From Bog-756 sp963753905 (lineage in GTDB: Bacteria > Actinomycetota > Acidimicrobiia > Acidimicrobiales > RAAP-2), in the NCBI GenBank assembly GCA_963753905.1, contig CAVWDZ010000001.1, positions 62,001 to 126,000 of the forward strand: 64,000 nucleotides of DNA. Direction: 5' to 3'. This document shows positions 59,973 through 64,000 of the stretch, in pieces (the first letter of the stretch is position 1; each line of letters begins with the position of its first letter). The notes beneath the pieces were generated by a model. The model saw only the letters and a program-made list of their open reading frames with translations. It was not told where the DNA came from and did no database searches. Made by a program: the position numbers and the translations under genes.

Positions 59973-62190
59973 TCAGCGAGAAGCGGGAGGTGGGGGAGGC
60001 GGAGGCCAGGGAGCCTGCTTGCCCGGCCACGGTGAGGACGTCGGCGGCGGCCAGTGGCCCGTCGGCGGCGCGGGAGGCTGCGGCACACCAGGGGCGGGCG
60101 CGGCACCGTTGGCGGCACCGTTGGCGTTGTCGGTTGCGTGGCTGACCGTCTCCGTGCCCTGTTCGGCGCCGGACTCGGTGGCGGCCTCCTCGCGGCTGTC
60201 GGCGGCGCGGGACCGCGTCGGCCATCCAGTCGGGTGGACCGTCGGCGTTCTCCGCGCCGGTCGGCCCGTGCTGGTCGGCGACGAAGATCGGCGGCACCGA
60301 CTTGACGCCCTCGGCGTGCACCGGGCGCCCGTAGGCGGTGTCGACCAGCCGACCGACCGTCTCGCCGTCGACAGTCTCCTCGTCGAGCAGGGCCCGGGCG
60401 AGCGCGTCGAGCCCGCCGCGGTGGCGGGCCAGGACCTCGAGGGCGCGTTGCTCCTGAGCCCGGAGGATGAGCTCGACCTCGTCGTCGATGACCTGGCTGG
60501 TGTGCTCGGAGTAGTCCCGGGTGTGCATGAGGTCCTCGCCCAGGAAGACCTGCCCCTGGGAGCCCCATGCCATCGGGCCGATCTTGTCGCTCATGCCCCA
60601 TTCGCGGACCATCTTGCGGGCGAGCTCGGTGTTGCCGACGAGGTCGTTGCTCGCACCGGTCGAGAGATCGCCGTAGACGAGGAGCTCGGCCGCCCGGCCG
60701 CCCATCCGCACGCAGAGCGAGTCCTCGATGTGCTGGCGCGGGTGGATGTGGCGCTCCTCCATGGGCAGCTGCATGGTCACTCCGAGCGCGAGCCCGGTGG
60801 GGAGGATGGTCACCTTGTGGACCGGGTCGGCGTCGGGCAGCACATAGGCGAGCACCGCATGGCCCCCCTCGTGGAAGGCCACCCGTTCCTTCTCGGCGCC
60901 GGACAGGACCAGGCTCTCGCGGCGCTGCCCCATGAGGACCCGGTCGCGTGAGGCCTCGAAGTCCTGGTTCTGGATGACCTTGGAGCCGCGGCGCACGGCG
61001 TGCAGGGCCGCCTCGTTGACGAGGTTGGCGAGATCGGCGCCGCTCATGCCCGGCGTGCCGCGGGCCACCGTGCCGAGGTCGACCGTCGGGTCGACCCGCT
61101 TGTCCTTGCAGTGGACCTGGAGGATCGGGAGGCGCTCGTCGAGGTCGGGCAGGGGGACGACGATCTGGCGGTCGAACCGTCCCGGGCGCAGGATGGCGGC
61201 ATCGAGGATGTCGGGCCGGTTGGTGGCCGCCATGACCACGATCCCCTCGGTCGGGTCGAAGCCGTCCATCTCGGAGAGCATCTGGTTGAGGGTCTGCTCG
61301 CGTTCGTCGTGCCCGCCACCGAGGCCGGCGCCCCGCTTGCGGCCGATGGAGTCGATCTCGTCGATGAAGACGATGGCCGGTGCCTGCTTGCGTGCGGTCG
61401 CGAACAGGTCGCGCACCCGGCTCGCCCCGACTCCGACGAACATCTCCATGAAGTCCGACCCGCTCACCGACATGAACGGCACACCGGCCTCACCCGCCAC
61501 CGCCCTCGCCAGGAGGGTCTTGCCGGTGCCCGGCGGACCGACCAGCAGGATCCCCTTCGGGATGCGGGCCCCGATCTCCTTGAACCGGCCGGGCGTCTTG
61601 AGGAATTCGACGACCTCGCTGATCTCGAGCTTGACCCCGTCGTAGCCGGCCACGTCGTCGAAGGTCGTCGAGGGGCGTTCGGTCGAGTAGAGCTTCGCCT
61701 TGGAGCGGCCGATCGACATGATGCTGCCCATCTGTCCCTGCGCCTTGCGGCTGATGTAGAAGAAGATCCCCCCGATGAGGGCGAAGGGCAGGATCCAGGT
61801 GAGCAGGAAGTCCAGGAGCGTGTTCGAGCTGGGGGTGACCAGGTGGTAGTTGGAGCCGAGCGGCTTCAGGGCGGTGAGCTCCGAGTCGGTGATCGGGTTG
61901 GGTCCGTTGACCGTGTAATTCGACCCGTTGGACAGGGTCCCGGTGATCACGCCGGTGGTCTGGTCGACGGTGGCGGTCGTGATCGTCTTCGACGCGATGT
62001 CGTTCTGGAACGCGCTGTAGGTGAGTGAGTTCGTGGTGGTCTTGTGCAGCAGGCTCGGGGCGACGATGACGGCGAGCACCGCCACCATGATCACCAGGTA
62101 GATGACCATGCGGTTCCTGTTCGGCACGTCCTTCCCGGGTCCACCGGAGTCCGGCGGGCCGGTCGGGATGCTCGGCGATGGCGGGGTCAC
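59973..62190 (-). CDS. ftsH: ATP-dependent membrane protease FtsH (tail frameshifted)
   Basis: Membrane-anchored AAA+ zinc protease degrading misfolded membrane proteins and regulators. Two membrane segments ('MVIYLVIMVAVLAVIVAPSL', 'LLTWILPFALIGGIFFYIS') flank a periplasmic loop. The AAA domain has 'LLVGPPGTGKTLLARAVAGE', 'IVFIDEIDSIGRKRG' and 'ILRPGRFDRQIVVPLP'. The protease site is 'VAFHEGGHAVLAYVLP' (HExxH, with Gly replacing the usual Ala). Near 60220, after 'GPPDWMADAV', the frame runs into an Arg-rich nonsense tail. Removing one base (for example from CCC) gives a tail 'RAADSREEAATESGAEQG' ending 'PPPPPPASR', 738 residues. The catalytic core is intact either way. GTG start. Confidence 0.9.
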
Positions 62191-62280
62191 CTCATCATGC
62201 TACGCGCCCGGGGCGACGGATGAGGCATCGCCAGCCCCCTCGCGGCCTGCCATCTGCGGTCCGGATCGGCTCTGTATCGT

Positions 62281-63213
62281 GTGGGGGTGACCGAGCGGCC
62301 CGAACAGGCAGGGGAGGCCGCCACGGCCGCCGCCCCACCGGATCCGGGCCGGGCTCCGCAAGCCCCCTTCCCACCGGCGGCGGACGACCCGCACCCACCG
62401 GAGAGCGCCGACGTCACCCTTGGCCGTCAGCTCGCGGCGGGTGCCGCCCCCGACTCGCGACCGGCGGCCTGGATGTGGCTGGTGTTCGCCGGCCTCGGCT
62501 TCCTCGGCGGACAGGTCCTTGCGGCGCTGCTCGCCGTGGTGGCCGCGGCGCTCGGTGGTGACCTCCACTCGCTCTCGACCATCGCCACGCTGAATGAGCC
62601 GCCGACCTGGTACATCGTCTCCACGTTGTGTGGCCTCTGGGGTGGGTTCGCCGGGGCGGCGTGGCTCGCGAGCTCGGTGCGGGGGACGGGGAGTGTGGTC
62701 CGCGATCTCGGTCTGCGGTTCCGGTGGATCGACCTGGTCGGTGTGCCCATCGGGATCGGGGGGCAGTTCCTGGTGGCCCTCGTCTACGTGCCCATCGCCA
62801 GCCACGTGCACAACTTCAATCAGCGGTTCGACGCCCCGAGCCAGCGCCTCACCGGGGGGTCGCACGGCACCGGGTACGCGGTCATCGTGGTCTGCACCGT
62901 GATCGGTGCCCCCTTCTTCGAGGAGCTCTTCTTCCGGGGCGTCCTGCTCCGCTCGCTCGCCCGGTTGTTCGGAGACGTCGGACGCTGGGTTGGCCCTGCG
63001 CTTGCGATCGTGGTCAGCGGCGTGCTCTTCGGCCTGGCCCACGCCGAGTCGCTCCAGCTGCTCGGCCTTGCGCTCTTCGGGGTCATCCTCGGACTGGTCT
63101 CGTGGAGGACCGGACGCCTCGGCATGAACATGGTCGCCCACGCCACCTTCAACCTGATGGCCCTGGTCGCGGTGATCGCCCCCGCAACCCTCGGGTTGCG
63201 GTCCCTGATCTGA
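62281..63213 (+). CDS. CPBP-family intramembrane protease
   Basis: A 310-residue membrane protein with a Pro-rich cytoplasmic N-terminus and about seven membrane segments. The glutamate-protease motifs are present: 'GAPFFEELFFRGVLLRSLAR' (EExxxR), 'VVSGVLFGLAHAESLQLLG' (His) and 'MNMVAHATFNLMALVAVIA' (HxxxN). Family members include Rce1-like CAAX proteases and bacteriocin-immunity or -maturation proteins; the substrate here is unknown. GTG at 62281 or 62287. Divergent from ftsH; the next gene starts one base after its stop. Confidence 0.85.
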   Translation: MGVTERPEQAGEAATAAAPPDPGRAPQAPFPPAADDPHPPESADVTLGRQLAAGAAPDSRPAAWMWLVFAGLGFLGGQVLAALLAVVAAALGGDLHSLSTIATLNEPPTWYIVSTLCGLWGGFAGAAWLASSVRGTGSVVRDLGLRFRWIDLVGVPIGIGGQFLVALVYVPIASHVHNFNQRFDAPSQRLTGGSHGTGYAVIVVCTVIGAPFFEELFFRGVLLRSLARLFGDVGRWVGPALAIVVSGVLFGLAHAESLQLLGLALFGVILGLVSWRTGRLGMNMVAHATFNLMALVAVIAPATLGLRSLI

Positions 63214-63214
63214 G

Positions 63215-64000
63215 GTGACCTCTGACCTCACCGTCGCGCCGGACGTGTCCGCCGGCGCGGAGGTCGCCGGGGTCACGCGTGCCGAGCCGCGACCGGACCG
63301 CCCGCGGTGGCTGGCCTGGCTCACCCGGCCATCGAGGCGGCCGGCCCTCGCCAGCGCGGTCGCGGTGATCGGGGTGATCGTGGTGGCGCTCTGCCAGCTC
63401 CACCCCTCGCTGCTCCTGGCCAATACGACGACGGCCGGCGGCGACACCGGGGCGCACGTCGCACTCCCGGCCTTCCTCGAGAGCCACCTGCTCGTCCACG
63501 GCCGGCTGACCGGCTGGGATCCGAGCTGGTACGACGGCTTCCCGCTCTACACCTTCTACTTCCCGCTCCCCGGTCTGATCACCGTCCTCTTCAACGCGGT
63601 GATGCCCTACAACGTCGCCTTCAAGCTGGTCACGGTCCTCGGCACGCTCCTGTTGCCCGTCTGCGCCTGGGCGTTCGGGCGCCTGGCCGGGTTGCGCGAC
63701 CCCGGGCCCGGGTGTCTCGCGGCAGCGACCCTTCCCTTCCTCTTCGAGCCCAGCTTCTCGATCTACGGCGGCAATCTGCTCTCGACGCTCGCCGGCGAGT
63801 TCTCGTACTCCCTCTCCCTCTCGATCGCCCTGCTGTTCCTCGGGGTGGTGGCCGCCGGGCTGCGCACCGGCCGCTACCGCGGGCTCGCCGCGTTCCTGTT
63901 CGCGGTCACGTTGCTGTGCCACCTGATCCCGGCGCTGTTCGCCGCCGCCGGCGCGGCGGTCTGGCTCCTGCTCGACGCCGACCTCCCCCGGATGTTCCGC
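63215..64000 (+). CDS. multi-membrane envelope protein, 5' part (cut by the window)
   Basis: An open frame from a GTG one base after the CPBP stop runs 262 codons to the window end without a stop. A ~45-residue basic/Pro-rich N-terminus is followed by a membrane segment ('SAVAVIGVIVVALCQLHPSL'), then the loop 'GGDTGAHVALPAFLESHLLV', 'GRLTGWDPSWYDGFPLYTFY' and several more membrane segments. The acidic first loop with a following 'WY.G.P' motif is that of GT-C-like / PTPS-related membrane proteins of actinobacteria, probably polyprenyl-phosphate-sugar-dependent glycosyltransferases (inference). Coupled to the CPBP gene. Confidence 0.65.
   Translation, partial: MTSDLTVAPDVSAGAEVAGVTRAEPRPDRPRWLAWLTRPSRRPALASAVAVIGVIVVALCQLHPSLLLANTTTAGGDTGAHVALPAFLESHLLVHGRLTGWDPSWYDGFPLYTFYFPLPGLITVLFNAVMPYNVAFKLVTVLGTLLLPVCAWAFGRLAGLRDPGPGCLAAATLPFLFEPSFSIYGGNLLSTLAGEFSYSLSLSIALLFLGVVAAGLRTGRYRGLAAFLFAVTLLCHLIPALFAAAGAAVWLLLDADLPRMFR

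Overview
The window looks like chromosomal DNA of a high-GC actinobacterium, most likely class Acidimicrobiia (inferred, not proven). Pointers are the coenzyme F420 genes cofD/cofE, an F420-type luciferase-like oxidoreductase, a split acyl-CoA mutase, DUF5719 beside a giant envelope glycosyltransferase, the secreted 'YWLVASDGGVFSYG' repeat protein, and many GTG starts with 4-nt stop/start overlaps.

There are two halves. Bases 1 to about 27,100 are lower in GC (34 of 60 bases at 4021-4080 against 46 of 60 at 40021-40080), sparsely coded and on mixed strands. They carry accessory genes: class III cyclases, alpha/beta hydrolases, methyltransferase, sulfatase, glycosyltransferase, VOC protein, ECF sigma factor with a coupled secreted protein, and a Clp-N/HTH pair behind a promoter with twin inverted repeats. 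Many genes in the first 13.3 kb are broken by 1-nt indels, and one by a 16-bp tandem duplication. The restored lengths are all whole numbers of codons. Gene remnants (pyridoxamine-oxidase-like, RCC1 repeat, cyclase C-terminus) lie between them.

From about 27.1 kb onward the sequence is dense, very GC-rich and almost free of disruptions. First come small conserved genes, a membrane-protein pair and a nitroreductase (27.2-30.3 kb). Then comes core metabolism: MoeZ-like sulfurtransferase/adenylyltransferase, acyl-CoA mutase large subunit, M20 amidohydrolase, biotin carboxylase/BCCP and biotin ligase (30.4-37.4 kb). The mutase, carboxylase and ligase fit a propionyl-/methylmalonyl-CoA route.

From 37.4 to 59.9 kb lies a large cell-surface polysaccharide locus. 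It encodes enzymes for dTDP-deoxysugars, UDP-glucuronate/UDP-xylose, GDP-mannose and possibly GDP-deoxyhexoses, plus two GT2 and three GT4 glycosyltransferases, a membrane-anchored protein, an 1157-residue GT2/multi-membrane protein and a DUF5719 protein. A DEAD-box helicase and the F420 pair cofD-cofE interrupt it. The window ends with ftsH (C-terminal tail frameshifted here), a CPBP intramembrane protease and the start of another multi-membrane envelope protein.

The features I consider most worth following are the Clp-N/HTH module with its paired GTCA-N8-TGAC sites, the concentration of disrupted genes and four cyclase loci in the left half, and the RmlB-type dehydratase lacking its usual active-site aspartate.
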